This document shows positions 54,801-63,666 of a stretch of 64,000 nucleotides of DNA, one piece after another; the first letter of the stretch is position 1; every line of letters begins with the position of its first letter. Origin of the DNA: Burkholderia thailandensis E264 (GTDB lineage Bacteria; Pseudomonadota; Gammaproteobacteria; Burkholderiales; Burkholderiaceae); the NCBI RefSeq assembly GCF_000012365.1, contig NC_007651.1, positions 3,534,001 through 3,598,000 of the forward strand. The letters run 5' to 3'. The notes beneath the pieces are model-generated. The model was not told where the DNA came from. It worked only from the letters and a program-made list of their open reading frames with translations, and ran no database searches. Position numbers and translations under genes: made by a program.

Positions 54801-55093
54801 CTGTCGATGTCGCTTTTCTGGACCTTGTGGCCCTGTGCAAACAGCTTGCACTGGATCGCATGGAACTCGTCCGTGCCCCGCGTCTTCGCCACAAGGTCAA
54901 TGCCGGTGTCCCGCTTGTCCAGCCCTTGCAGGTCCGCCCATTCCGCATAGGTCCAGACATCGCTGTATAGATCGCGGTACGTGGCTTCATTCCGCAAATA
55001 GGTGACGATCAACTCTTCGAAGTAGGTTCCCTTCTCCCTTTCGGTTACGGCAGTTTGGCGGAAGGTGTCGAGAAGCATTTCGAGTGCGGTCAT
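51806..55093 (-). pseudogene. Type ISP-like restriction-modification enzyme, N-terminal fragment (nuclease, translocase, methyltransferase)
   Basis: Codes for 1095 residues, of which the last 12 come from the IS66 end. Domains in order: Mrr-like PD-(D/E)XK nuclease (E26 region, GIDLVAK with D66, and QCK at 81-83), superfamily 2 translocase (Walker A ACGTGKT at 193-199, DEAH as CDEAH, MTATPR), a coupler region, and an N6-adenine methyltransferase (motif I DPFVGTGTFVTRLL, motif IV NPPY at 1026-1029). This order is that of single-chain LlaGI/LlaBIII enzymes that both cut and methylate DNA. The target-recognition part is cut off at residue 1083, so specific activity should be lost. Confidence 0.92.
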
Positions 55094-55143
55094 AGGTGCT
55101 GAGTCGCTTGTTATTGTGGAGATGAAACCACGAAGGCGACATT

Positions 55144-55500
55144 ATGCCTTTCGGCCAATCCGCCGACACTGACGAAATCACGAAGCGTGGGGAAGTAACG
55201 TCGCCAGAAATGAAGGTAGCCAAGGAATACGCGGCCTACCTGTTGCACGACTTGTACGATGATTATGAAACGGTGCTGGCATTGCTTCGGGAGAAGAACC
55301 GCATCGCTGACAGACCGCCATCAGACGTGGGTAATGGCGGGCACGCCCTGCTGTCACCGTTGACCTTGCATCGGAGCGCGTGCCATGCTTCCACCCGACA
55401 GGCTACTGTCTGTCACCCTGATGTCACCCTGCGGGGTGTCGAGCCAACGACGACGGAAGCAACGCAGAAAAGAAAAAACCGGCTAAGCGCCGGTTTTTAA
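55144..55500 (+). CDS. Hypothetical small protein at the right island end
   Basis: A 118-residue frame. The first ~55 residues (MPFGQSADTDEITKRGEVTS, then AKEYAAYLLHDLYDDYETVL) look like a real helical, acidic small protein and follow a GAAGGCGAC ribosome site, divergent from the Type ISP gene. The C-terminal half runs over the arm-type repeats and the terminator, so that part is suspicious, and the frame may be a fused or decayed gene. A role as directionality factor is possible by position only. Confidence 0.42.
   Translation: MPFGQSADTDEITKRGEVTSPEMKVAKEYAAYLLHDLYDDYETVLALLREKNRIADRPPSDVGNGGHALLSPLTLHRSACHASTRQATVCHPDVTLRGVEPTTTEATQKRKNRLSAGF
55411..55430 (+). promoter_or_regulatory. Right arm-type repeat pair (putative integrase binding)
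   Basis: TGTCACCCTG at 55411-55420 and TGTCACCCT at 55422-55430, the same pair with the same 11-bp step as at 33831-33850, in the same orientation. A weaker TGTCACC lies at about 55353. It is about 107 bp inside the right core site. Confidence 0.65.
55474..55498. terminator. Island-borne terminator replacing the tRNA terminator
   Basis: A perfect 10-bp stem (55474-55483 with 55489-55498) with a 5-nt loop; A-rich and T-rich ends make it work on both strands. On the minus strand it lies about 13 bp after the CCA end of tRNA-Ala and so takes over termination of that gene. Confidence 0.88.
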
Positions 55501-55510
55501 AGGGATTTTT

Positions 55511-55586
<76 letters not shown>

Positions 55587-55646
55587 TCACCAACAGCCGA
55601 CGATCATACATCACGTCATCGGCGCTTGGCAACAGGTTTGCGCCGA

Positions 55647-56006
55647 TTATTTCGACGGCGCACCAGCCAGCACCCATTGAACGACCGAGCGCACGTCCGC
55701 GTCGCTCATTCGAGGGTGCGCGGGCATCGGAATCGCGCCCCACACGCCGGAGCCGCCGTCCTTCACCTTCTTCACGAGCTTCGGCACCGCCTGCTTGTCG
55801 TTCTTGTACCGCTCGGCAATCTGCTGGAAAGATGGTCCGACTAGCTTCCGGTCCACCGCGTGGCAGCCCATGCACGCATTGCCGCGCGCGACCCTCAGCC
55901 CATCGCCGACATCCGCATATGCCGGCGCAGCCGTCATCGCGCCACCAAACGCCGCAATCGCGATAACCGCACCGCCCATCATCCGTTTCACGCGCGTCGC
56001 AACCAT
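55647..56006 (-). CDS. Periplasmic class I cytochrome c (c551/c552 type)
   Basis: A 119-residue exported cytochrome. Signal peptide (VKRMMGGAVIAIAAFGGAMTAAPAYA) is followed by a ~90-residue domain with one haem site CMGCH and the axial Met in the C-terminal loop IPMPAHPRMS, plus a final helix DADVRSVVQWVLAG. A small soluble electron carrier in the periplasm. Its ATG overlaps the stop codon of the upstream BON-lipoprotein gene (ATGA), so the two are translationally coupled. Confidence 0.92.
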   Translation of the reverse strand: MVATRVKRMMGGAVIAIAAFGGAMTAAPAYADVGDGLRVARGNACMGCHAVDRKLVGPSFQQIAERYKNDKQAVPKLVKKVKDGGSGVWGAIPMPAHPRMSDADVRSVVQWVLAGAPSK

Positions 56007-56806
56007 CACGGCGTCCCCGTCTTCGGATTGCCCGGATGCACGTTCGTCGAATTGGAGACCGGCGCGGGCGCTTGCAGCGGCGTCGCGGTGACGCTCGAAT
56101 CCGGCACCGCGCCGACCGTCGCGCCATCGGGCGCGGTCGCAGGCGCGGCGACTGCCGACGCGCCGCTCGCGGGCGCCGCCGCCGTCAGCGCATCCGCTTC
56201 CTGCGGCTTGATGTACTGGAACACCTTGACGACCTTCTCGACGCCCGGCACGCGGCTCGCGACGTCCGCGCCGCGATTGCCTTCGTCGCTCGTCACGAGG
56301 CCCATCAGATACACGTTGCCCCGCTCGCACACGACCTTGTAATTGTTCGCGGAGATGCCCTTCTCCGCGATCATCGAGGTCTTCACGCGGCCTTCGAGAT
56401 ACGAGTCGTTCGCCCGGTCCGACAGCGAACTCGCCGGCCCGACCGCAAGCTCGTTGACGATCGCGTTCACGTTGTTGATCCCGCGGACGATCTCTTCGGC
56501 GCGCTGCTTCGCGGCGTCGCTCGGCACTTCGCCCGTCAGCAGCACGCGGCGGTTGAACACCGTCACGTTCACATGCGAGCCGTCTGGCAGCCCGTTGTTC
56601 ATCTGCGTCAACGCCTTCACCTGGATCTCGCGATCCTCTGTCTGCGCGCCGAGCGTGCGGCGATCGGTCGCGACGAGCGCGCCGCCGCCCGCCGCCGCGC
56701 CGGCGACCGCGAGCACGCAGCCTTGCAGCGTTGCGGCCAGGCCGGCCGACAGGCCGATCACGAGCGTGGTTCTGACTAGCGTCTGTCTGACGCGGCTGTT
56801 ACTCAT
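56006..56806 (-). CDS. BON-domain lipoprotein, DolP (YraP)-like
   Basis: A 266-residue outer-membrane lipoprotein. Lipobox LQGC (Cys 29) follows the signal peptide. Two BON domains (about 50-115 and 125-195: VNVTVFNRRVLLTGEVPSDA, YKVVCERGNVYLMGLVTSDE) match DolP, which supports outer-membrane integrity. An Ala/Pro-rich tail of about 70 residues is extra compared with E. coli DolP. The neighbours SIS protein and YraN are also those of yraP in other proteobacteria. Followed by the cytochrome gene with a 1-nt overlap. Confidence 0.92.
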   Translation of the reverse strand: MSNSRVRQTLVRTTLVIGLSAGLAATLQGCVLAVAGAAAGGGALVATDRRTLGAQTEDREIQVKALTQMNNGLPDGSHVNVTVFNRRVLLTGEVPSDAAKQRAEEIVRGINNVNAIVNELAVGPASSLSDRANDSYLEGRVKTSMIAEKGISANNYKVVCERGNVYLMGLVTSDEGNRGADVASRVPGVEKVVKVFQYIKPQEADALTAAAPASGASAVAAPATAPDGATVGAVPDSSVTATPLQAPAPVSNSTNVHPGNPKTGTP

Positions 56807-56824
56807 CGACGGCTCTCCTTCGAT

Positions 56825-57403
56825 TCAATCCTCGCCCAGCAGCATCGCGTCGATGCCGTCGCACAGGCAGTGGATGGTCAGCAGATGGACTTCCTGGATA
56901 CGCACCGCCCGCCCGGACGGCACGCAGATCTGAATATCGGTGTCGGCGAGCGACGCGCCGAGGCGCCCGCCGCCATTGCCCGTCAGCGCGATGACGATCA
57001 TCTCGCGCTCGCGCGCTTCCTCGACGGCGGCCAGCACGCGCGGCGAGTCGCCGAGCGGATCGAGCACGAGCAGCACGTCGCCCATCTGGCCGAGCGTGCG
57101 CACTTGTTTGGCGAAGATCTGATCGCCGTCGGCCCCCGTGCAGGCGCGGCTCGCATCGGTGTGGAGCGCGAGCCCGGGCAGGCCGGGACGCTCGCGCTCG
57201 AATCCGCCGATCAATGCTGCGGCAAGCCGCTCGGCCGCGGCGGCCGACGGGCCATCGCCGCATGCGACGATCTTGTTGCCGTTCGCGAGCGCCATGAACA
57301 TCGCGTCGACGGCCGCCGCGATCGGCAGCGACAGCGCGTCGAGCGCTTCGTGAGCGAGCGCGGCGCTGTCGCGGATATGTTGCTGTATACGTTCGACTGA
57401 CAT
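56825..57403 (-). CDS. SIS-domain protein, DiaA/GmhA-like
   Basis: A 192-residue SIS (sugar isomerase) domain protein. Phosphosugar-binding segments CGDGPSAAAAERLAAALIGGF, LALHTDAS and the C-terminal IQEVHLLTIHCLCDGID are present. Its place between yraN and the BON lipoprotein gene matches diaA of E. coli, whose product binds DnaA and promotes replication start; sequence alone would also allow phosphoheptose isomerase GmhA. The usual CGNGGSA loop reads CGDGPSA here, which argues against catalysis. Confidence 0.88.
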   Translation of the reverse strand: MSVERIQQHIRDSAALAHEALDALSLPIAAAVDAMFMALANGNKIVACGDGPSAAAAERLAAALIGGFERERPGLPGLALHTDASRACTGADGDQIFAKQVRTLGQMGDVLLVLDPLGDSPRVLAAVEEAREREMIVIALTGNGGGRLGASLADTDIQICVPSGRAVRIQEVHLLTIHCLCDGIDAMLLGED

Positions 57404-57525
57404 CGATTCCTAATCGGGTACTGCGCGCGCGGCCTGCGTCGCGCGGCATCGTGAGTGCGGCGAGTTTACCGCACTCCGCCCCCGCCGCCAGAGCGTCGCC
57501 GCATCTCCTTACATCTCGACACAAG

Positions 57526-58008
57526 CTAGGCTGTTTCGTCGGCGCGAAACGCATCGCGCAGCCACACGAGCCGGCCGCCTTCGAAGGCGACGACGTCGAA
57601 GCGGCACGCGCTCGCGCCGCCCATTCGCGCCCAGAACAGATGCGCCGCGTGCAGGAGCCGCATGCGCTTGCGCGCGCCGATGCTCGCCGCCGCGCCGCCG
57701 TAGCGGCCGCTCGTGCGCGCGCGCACTTCGACGAACACGAGCGTGCCGTCGCGCTCGCGCATCACGAGGTCGATTTCGCCGCCGCGCACGGTCACGTTGC
57801 GCGCGACGGGCGCGAGTCCCGCGCGCTCGAGAAAGCGCTGCGCGCGCGTCTCGAACGCAGCGCCGACGACGCGCTTGGACCCGGCCGCCTTCGAAAAGTT
57901 GTCGCGCGGCGCCGCTTCGGCCTCGCCCGTTGCCTGCCGCGCCGCGCGTGCGTGGCACAATGCTGGGCTTGTTCCGTTTGCGCCGCGTGCGGGCGCCTTT
58001 CGTGTCAT
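57526..58008 (-). CDS. yraN: YraN family protein (UPF0102), nuclease-like fold
   Basis: Up to 160 residues. The conserved part begins at about residue 48 ([19 protein letters not shown]) and has the PD-(D/E)XK core [23 protein letters not shown]. Function unsettled; the fold is that of Holliday-junction-type nucleases. Start choice is open: the ATG at 58008 has a strong GGAGGG site but makes a ~45-residue extension, while a TTG at 57960 gives 144 residues. The ATG overlaps the rsmI start codon head to head within CATG at 58006-58009. Confidence 0.88.
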   Translation of the reverse strand: MTRKAPARGANGTSPALCHARAARQATGEAEAAPRDNFSKAAGSKRVVGAAFETRAQRFLERAGLAPVARNVTVRGGEIDLVMRERDGTLVFVEVRARTSGRYGGAAASIGARKRMRLLHAAHLFWARMGGASACRFDVVAFEGGRLVWLRDAFRADETA

Positions 58009-58894
58009 GACTTCCCTCCTCGATCTCGCGCAGGCGCAGCAATACCCGACGGGCGCCCTCTACGTCGTCGCGACGCCGATCGGCAACGCCGCCGACATCA
58101 CGCTGCGCGCGCTGCACGTGCTGGCGCTCGCCGACCGCATCGCCGCCGAGGACACCCGCAACACGGGCCAACTGCTCGCGCGCTACGGAATCTCGAAGCC
58201 GCTCGTCGCCGTGCACGAGCACAACGAGCGCGCGGCCGCCGCGAAGCTGATCGACCACCTGCGCGCAGGCGAGCGGATCGCGTACGTGTCGGACGCCGGC
58301 ACGCCCGGCATTTCCGACCCCGGCGCGAAACTCGTCGACGCCGTGCGCGCCGCCGGCTTCGGCGTGATCCCGCTGCCGGGCGCGAACGCGGCCGCCGCTG
58401 CGCTCAGCGTGGCGGGCGACTGGGCGGGCGCATTCACGTTCGCGGGCTTTCTGCCGCCGAAGCCGAAGCAGCGCGACGCGGCGCTCCAACCGCTGCAGAC
58501 GCATCCGTACGCACTGGTGTTCTACGAGGCGCCGCACCGGATCGTCGAGACAGTCGAGGCGCTCGCGGCGGCGCTCGGCGGCGACCGCCGGCTGCTGATC
58601 GCGCGCGAGCTCACCAAGCTACACGAGGAGCTGTTCGAGGGCACGCTGGCCGAAGGGCCAACGTGGCTGCGCGCGGACGCGAACCGGCAGCGCGGCGAGT
58701 TCGTGCTCGTGGTCGAGGGCGCGCCGCAAGACGCGCGCGGCGACGATGCAAACGCGCACGACGCGTTGCTCAAGCTGCTGCTCGACGAAGTGCCGGTGAA
58801 GAGCGCGGCGAAGCTCGCGGCGGCGTTGACGGGGGCGTCGCGCAACGCGCTCTATGCGCGCGCGCTCGCGCTGAAGAAAACGGAAGAAGAGTAA
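58007..58894 (+). CDS. rsmI: 16S rRNA (cytidine-1402-2'-O)-methyltransferase
   Basis: RsmI methylates the ribose of C1402 in 16S rRNA, fine-tuning the P site. The 295 residues show the tetrapyrrole-methylase fold: [24 protein letters not shown] at the N-terminus, [31 protein letters not shown] and FVFAGFLP-like [14 protein letters not shown], all family hallmarks. It is divergent from yraN with overlapping start codons. This rsmI/yraN pairing is conserved in proteobacteria. A terminator follows immediately. Confidence 0.95.
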   Translation: MTSLLDLAQAQQYPTGALYVVATPIGNAADITLRALHVLALADRIAAEDTRNTGQLLARYGISKPLVAVHEHNERAAAAKLIDHLRAGERIAYVSDAGTPGISDPGAKLVDAVRAAGFGVIPLPGANAAAAALSVAGDWAGAFTFAGFLPPKPKQRDAALQPLQTHPYALVFYEAPHRIVETVEALAAALGGDRRLLIARELTKLHEELFEGTLAEGPTWLRADANRQRGEFVLVVEGAPQDARGDDANAHDALLKLLLDEVPVKSAAKLAAALTGASRNALYARALALKKTEEE

Positions 58895-58909
58895 GGATTC
58901 GCTGCAAAA

Positions 58910-58940
58910 GCGAAAGGGCCGCACGAAGCGGCCCTTTCGC
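58910..58940. terminator. Bidirectional terminator between rsmI and rlpA
   Basis: A perfect 13-bp stem (58910-58922 with 58928-58940) and a 5-nt loop. It serves the convergent rsmI and rlpA genes; U-tracts are short. Confidence 0.78.
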
Positions 58941-58988
58941 ATGCGTTCGATCGTCGTCCGGGCGGCCGACGCGGCGCCCTTGTCGCGA

Positions 58989-59624
58989 TTACTTCGTCGT
59001 GCTGTTCGACGCGAGCATCTCGTCGCGCGCGACGCGCGCCTCTTCAGGCGACAGCCCCTGAATCTTCACGCGCGCGGTGCCCGCGCGAACGAGGCCGATC
59101 ACCTTCGCCGCCGCATACGACAGATCGAGGATTCGGCCGCGCGAGAACGGGCCGCGATCGTTGATCTTCACGACGACGGACTTGCCGTTCGCCTGGTTCG
59201 TCACGCGCACGTACGACGCGAGCGGCAGCGTTCGGTGCGCGGCCGTGAGTTCATTCATGTTGAAGCGTTCGCCGTTCGCGGTGCGGCGGCCGTGAAAGCC
59301 CTTGCCGTACCACGACGCGCGGCCGGTCTGGCGGAAATCCGAGATGTCCGCGGCGTCGATCGGCTTCGCGTTCGCGAGCGATTGGCGCGATGCGTCCTGC
59401 GAGCCGGCGGCGGGCATCGACGCGAGTGCCGTGTCGAAGTTCAGCGGCGCACCCGCCGATTCCTTATTGTTGTTGGCCGCGCCCGACGCGGCCGTGCGCA
59501 GCGCGTCCTTCGACGCGGCGCCTTTCGCCTGTTCGGAAGTCGGTGCGTTCGGCGGCACCGCGCAGCCTGTCAGCGCGAAGAATACAGCTAAAGTCCCGAG
59601 ATGCCTCGGTAATCGAAATCTCAT
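58989..59624 (-). CDS. rlpA: Septal ring lytic transglycosylase RlpA
   Basis: A 211-residue outer-membrane lipoprotein that cleaves naked glycan strands. Lipobox LTGC lies after LGTLAVFFA. The double-psi beta-barrel domain (about 105-200) carries the hallmark [21 protein letters not shown] with the catalytic-site acidic and His positions further on ([37 protein letters not shown]). No C-terminal SPOR domain is present, so septal targeting through denuded peptidoglycan is not obvious. The ATG at 59624 places the signal peptide correctly. Confidence 0.93.
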   Translation of the reverse strand: MRFRLPRHLGTLAVFFALTGCAVPPNAPTSEQAKGAASKDALRTAASGAANNNKESAGAPLNFDTALASMPAAGSQDASRQSLANAKPIDAADISDFRQTGRASWYGKGFHGRRTANGERFNMNELTAAHRTLPLASYVRVTNQANGKSVVVKINDRGPFSRGRILDLSYAAAKVIGLVRAGTARVKIQGLSPEEARVARDEMLASNSTTK

Positions 59625-60224
59625 CGACGTGTCGCCTGCTTGTACGGATCGCGTCGCTACGAATGCGATCCGGACGGACATGCATGCCCCAGTCGCGCTC
59701 GCGCGCGGGCGGCTTGCATCTGGCGCGGCTCACGTTCTGCCGCAACCGGTCCTGATTAGCTTTCACGTCTGGCGCAACCTGTCCCCGGCAGCCTGACCAG
59801 ACCCCACATGCCGCCAATCGAACATGGCTTCCACGTTCGTGCGCGTCATGAACTCAAACGCGCAGGAACGGCGGCATAGGCCTCATCCGGCGTCGCGGCA
59901 GCAGGGCCGCAGCAGGCGCGTTGCGCCTGGCCGGACAAGACGTGAGCGCCGACGAATCGGCGCTGGATGCGCCGCCGGACCCCCGGCGGCTCTTGCATTG
60001 ACGGTGTCACGGAAGCCGAAAAGACGTCCCCCGAACACCTGCTGAAGGCGTGGCTTTCCACGCACACTGCGCCGCATTATACATAAACGAAAACGGCCGC
60101 CTCAAAAACGACCGGTTTCGATCATTGATTCTCTCTATGATCGAAACAATCGACATTGAGCCGCCGCGCGCGGCAGCCGATCGGCGCGACCAGTACAATC
60201 GGGGGTTTTAGCCGCTCCCGCGCC
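59625..60224. other. Intergenic region upstream of rlpA and the MBL-fold gene
   Basis: 600 bp between divergent genes, no credible gene inside. A TACAAT hexamer at 60194-60199 is a possible -10 for the MBL-fold gene. The middle is ordinary high-GC sequence without repeats. Confidence 0.45.
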
Positions 60225-60869
60225 ATGAAAGTCACGCTCATTCCGGTCACGCCGTTCCAGCAGAACTGCTCGCTGCTCGTCTGCGAAAAGACGGGGCGCG
60301 CCGCCGTCGTCGACCCCGGCGGCGATTTCGAACTGATCGAACAGGAAGTCGCCCGGCAGAACGTGCGCGTAGAGAAGGTGCTGCTCACGCACGGTCATGT
60401 CGACCATTGCGCGGGCGCGAAGCGGCTCGCCGCGCATTACGGCGTGCCGATCGAGGGGCCGCACGAAGACGAGCGCTTCTGGATCGAGAAGTTGCCGATG
60501 CAAAGCGAACGTTTCGGCTTTCCGGCCGCCGAGGCGTTCGAGCCCGACCGCTGGCTCGACGACGGCGAATCGGTCACGTTCGGCGAGGAAACGCTCGAGG
60601 TCTATCACTGCCCGGGGCACACGCCAGGCCACGTCGTGTTCTTCAGCCGCGCGCATCGGCTCGCGATCGTCGGCGACGTACTGTTCGCCGGCTCGATCGG
60701 CCGCACCGATTTCCCGCGCGGCAACCACGCGGACCTGATCCGCTCGATCCGCGAAAAGCTCTGGCCGCTCGGCGACGACGTCACGTTCGTGCCCGGCCAC
60801 GGCCCGGTGTCGACGTTCGGCGACGAGCGCCGCACGAATCCGTTCGTCGCAGACGGGGTGGCGGGATGA
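60225..60869 (+). CDS. Metallo-beta-lactamase-fold hydrolase, glyoxalase II-like (YcbL type)
   Basis: A 214-residue single-domain MBL-fold enzyme. The zinc motif [13 protein letters not shown] (HxHxDH), the later His in [12 protein letters not shown], the Asp in [16 protein letters not shown] and the last His in VPGHGPVS are all present, giving a complete dinuclear site. It lacks the C-terminal substrate domain of classical glyoxalase II and fits the YcbL group of thioester hydrolases. It overlaps the next gene by 4 bp (ATGA), so they are coupled. Confidence 0.93.
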   Translation: MKVTLIPVTPFQQNCSLLVCEKTGRAAVVDPGGDFELIEQEVARQNVRVEKVLLTHGHVDHCAGAKRLAAHYGVPIEGPHEDERFWIEKLPMQSERFGFPAAEAFEPDRWLDDGESVTFGEETLEVYHCPGHTPGHVVFFSRAHRLAIVGDVLFAGSIGRTDFPRGNHADLIRSIREKLWPLGDDVTFVPGHGPVSTFGDERRTNPFVADGVAG

Positions 60870-61522
60870 GCGCTGCGCCGACCATGCCGAGCCGCGAAAT
60901 CTATGTGAGCACCGACGTCGAGGCGGACGGCCCGATCCCGGGCCCGCATTCGATGCTGAGCTTCGCGTCCGCCGCATTTACCGAGGACAAGCGGCTGATC
61001 GCGACCTTCTCCGCGAATCTCGAGCTGCTGCCGGGCGCGGCGGCGCACCCGGTGCAGGCTGCGTGGTGGAAGACGCAGCCCGAGGCGTGGGCCGCATGCC
61101 GGCGCGATTTGCAGGCGCCGGAGGCGGCGCTCGTCGCGTACGTCGAATGGGTCGAGGCGCTGCCCGGCAAGCCCGTGTTCGTCGCGATGCCGGCGGGCTT
61201 CGATTTCACGTTCATGTTCTGGTACATGATGCGCTTCGCCGGGCGCTGCCCGTTCTCGTGGTCGGCGCTCGACATCAAGACGCTCGCATTCGCGATCACC
61301 GGCCTGCCGTACCGGAAGGCGATCAAGCCGCGCTTCCCGAGGCACTGGTTCGACGACCATCCACACACACACGTCGCGCTCGACGACGCGATCGAGCAAG
61401 GCGCGCTCTTTTGCAACATGCTCGCCGACCTGCGCGCGCTGCAGACGGCGAGGGCGCCGGCGCCGTCCGTCGAAGAAGCTGACGAATCAGCACAAAATGC
61501 CGCCGACGGCCCGAGAAATTAG
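60866..61522 (+). CDS. DEDD-type 3'-5' exonuclease-like protein
   Basis: A 218-residue protein with an RNase-H-like exonuclease pattern: [20 protein letters not shown] (Exo I, DxE), a middle Asp in [18 protein letters not shown], and [16 protein letters not shown] (Exo III, HxAxxD). All acidic positions seem kept. It could act on DNA or RNA ends; such proteins are often listed as DNA polymerase III epsilon-like. The ATG overlaps the preceding stop codon. The C-terminus is a polar tail. Confidence 0.82.
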   Translation: MSAAPTMPSREIYVSTDVEADGPIPGPHSMLSFASAAFTEDKRLIATFSANLELLPGAAAHPVQAAWWKTQPEAWAACRRDLQAPEAALVAYVEWVEALPGKPVFVAMPAGFDFTFMFWYMMRFAGRCPFSWSALDIKTLAFAITGLPYRKAIKPRFPRHWFDDHPHTHVALDDAIEQGALFCNMLADLRALQTARAPAPSVEEADESAQNAADGPRN

Positions 61523-61612
61523 CGAATATCGCTCATTTCAGCGCCATCAGATTGCCTTTCCTTCCACCCGCCTCTACCATTGCCACATGTTGTAGCCGCT
61601 TTGGAGGCGCAG

Positions 61613-62071
61613 GTGACCCTCGATACCTTTTCGCAAAAAATCCTTCGCCTGTTGCAGCTCGACGCGCGCCGCTCCGTGCAGGAGATCTCCGATCAGGTCG
61701 GCCTCTCCAGCACGCCGTGCTGGCGCCGCATCAAGGACATGGAGCAGTCGGGCGTGATCCAGCGCTACACCGCCCTCCTCGACCGCGAGAAGCTCGGGCT
61801 CCATATCTGCGCGCTCGCGCACGTTCACCTGACCCGCCACAACGAAGGCGGCGTCGAGCAGTTCGAGCGTGAAATCGCGACCTGCCCCGAAGTGACCGAG
61901 TGCTACAGCACGACGGGCGAAGCCGATTACATCCTCAAGATCGTCGCCCCGGACATCAAGGCCTACGACATCTTCCTGCACGAGCGGATCTTCAAGATTC
62001 CCGCCGTCTCGCAGGTGCGCACGAGCGTCGTGCTGCGCGAAATCAAGTTCGATACGCAGTTGCCGCTCTGA
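61613..62071 (+). CDS. Lrp/AsnC-family transcriptional regulator
   Basis: A 152-residue Lrp-type regulator with the N-terminal helix-turn-helix (LDTFSQKILRLLQLDARRSV, then VGLSSTPCWRRIKDMEQSGVI) and the RAM domain with STTGEADYILKIVAPDIKAY. The GTG at 61613 has a GGAGG site 6 bp upstream; a TTG at 61580 would add 11 residues but has none. It is a different Lrp gene from that beside hppD. No amino-acid metabolism gene is adjacent, so its target is unknown. Confidence 0.9.
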   Translation: MTLDTFSQKILRLLQLDARRSVQEISDQVGLSSTPCWRRIKDMEQSGVIQRYTALLDREKLGLHICALAHVHLTRHNEGGVEQFEREIATCPEVTECYSTTGEADYILKIVAPDIKAYDIFLHERIFKIPAVSQVRTSVVLREIKFDTQLPL

Positions 62072-62236
62072 CGCGGGGTCAGGCGACTTCGGCGGCGAGT
62101 CGCGTCGGGGCGCGTCGGCTTGCGTTGGCTGGCAGGCGCGTGCGCGCGTCGTCTCCGCATTTCAGCAGCGCCTGCGATGCCCCCCCGCGCCGTGCGGCAC
62201 GTGTCGCGGCGCGTGCGCGCGTCGCGCCGACCCCGG

Positions 62237-63427
62237 TCAGAGCGGCCGGCCGACCGCCGCCGCGTCGCTCGACGCGAGTGCGCGCGAAACGCCGAGGCGT
62301 CGCGCGCCGAACTGCTGCTTCAATGCTTCGATGTCCAAACGAGCGGCCGGATCGCTGCCGCCCTCCCGATCCCCGCTTGCATCCGGCGCAAGCGTGATGT
62401 CGATTTCGAGTCCCGTGCTCAGGTAGTGCAGGTTGATCGCGCTCGCCCTTAGCCCCGCCCTTTCGAGCACCGCCTCGATCTGCCCCTCTATCTGATCGCG
62501 CGGCGGCAGATCAAGCACCGTGCGGCGCGCGACGTCGTGCTCGGGATCGACGTGAATCAGCGCGTCGAGCACGCGCCGGTCGGTGAGCGCGCGCGCCCGC
62601 GCGGCCTCCGCGATGTAATGCCCCTCGGAGACGGACATCATCGGATCGACGAGGATGTGCGCATCGACGAGCGCCGAATCGCCCATCTTGCGCGTGCGCA
62701 GATCGTGCACGTCGCGCACGCCGGGCGTCGATACGATGAGCGCGCGAATCTCGGCGGACGCGTTCTCGTCGAGCGCGCGGTCCGACAGATCCTGCAGCGC
62801 GTCCCAGCCGAACGTCCAGCCCATCCGGGCGACCATGAAGCCGACGATCGCCGCGGCGATCGGGTCGAGCAGGCGCACGCCGGCAAGGCTGCCGATGATA
62901 CCGATCGCGACGACGAGCGACGACGCAGCGTCCGAGCGCGCGTGCCAGGCGTTCGCGACGAGCATCGCCGAGCGCACGCGCTGGGCTTCGCGCAGCATGT
63001 AGCGGAACAGCCCCTCCTTCGACAGCAGCACGACCACCGCGACCGCGAGCGCGCTCGCATGGACGGGCGGGATGTCTTCGAGATGCACGAGCCGGTCGCC
63101 CGCGCGCCACAGCATTCCGACGCCGACTGCGATCAGGATCGCGCCGAGAAAGAATGAAGCAACCGTTTCATAACGACTGTGACCGTAATTGTGGTCGGCG
63201 TCCGGTTTTGCGCCGCTATGCCGGTTGGCGAGCAGTACCACAAAATCTGAAACCAAATCCGACAAAGAGTGGACGCCATCGGCAATCAAAGCCTGGGAAT
63301 GCGCAATTACACCGACAACCACCTGCAGCGTCGCCAGAATCACGTTGAGGACGATACTGACAAACGTGCTCTTGCGGGCGACGACCTGCTTTTCCGATGC
63401 CAGGTCGCCGTTTGAAAATGTAGACAT
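62237..63427 (-). CDS. Cation diffusion facilitator (CDF) family exporter
   Basis: A 396-residue inner-membrane metal exporter with about six helices: first helix region STFVSIVLNVILATLQVVVG, the metal-binding ADGVHSLSDLVSDF, then DHNYGHSRYETVASFF, and helix 5 with NAWHARSDAASSLVV (His/Asp of the second binding face). The C-terminal cytoplasmic domain (about 215-310) is present, plus an extra ~80 residues after it. The metal (Zn, Fe, Mn or Co) is not clear. Start ATG at 63427 puts helix 1 at the right place; an earlier frame start adds basic residues. Confidence 0.92.
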   Translation of the reverse strand: MSTFSNGDLASEKQVVARKSTFVSIVLNVILATLQVVVGVIAHSQALIADGVHSLSDLVSDFVVLLANRHSGAKPDADHNYGHSRYETVASFFLGAILIAVGVGMLWRAGDRLVHLEDIPPVHASALAVAVVVLLSKEGLFRYMLREAQRVRSAMLVANAWHARSDAASSLVVAIGIIGSLAGVRLLDPIAAAIVGFMVARMGWTFGWDALQDLSDRALDENASAEIRALIVSTPGVRDVHDLRTRKMGDSALVDAHILVDPMMSVSEGHYIAEAARARALTDRRVLDALIHVDPEHDVARRTVLDLPPRDQIEGQIEAVLERAGLRASAINLHYLSTGLEIDITLAPDASGDREGGSDPAARLDIEALKQQFGARRLGVSRALASSDAAAVGRPL

Positions 63428-63602
63428 GAAATATCGAATGCGGCGATGGAGACGCAATTCTATCAAGCCGAACTTGAAAGCGCGCGGCCGCAAACCAAAA
63501 AAACAAGCAAAATCAATCGCTTATGAAAACGCAACGCATTTTCATTTACCGCTAAACATGACATTTTCATGACAAATGCCGGGCGCGGCGGCCGACTTTC
63601 AA

Positions 63603-63649
63603 AACACAAAAGGCCACATGCCCCTCTAAGGGGTGTGGCCTTTTGTGTT
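63603..63649. terminator. Strong terminator hairpin downstream of the H-NS family gene
   Basis: A 16-bp perfect stem AACACAAAAGGCCACA/TGTGGCCTTTTGTGTT, extended past a 2-nt bulge by CCCC/GGGG, with a short loop. On the minus strand the U-rich lower stem acts as terminator for the gene ending at 63667. Confidence 0.85.
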
Positions 63650-63666
63650 TGGCGGGCGGGTTGCGT

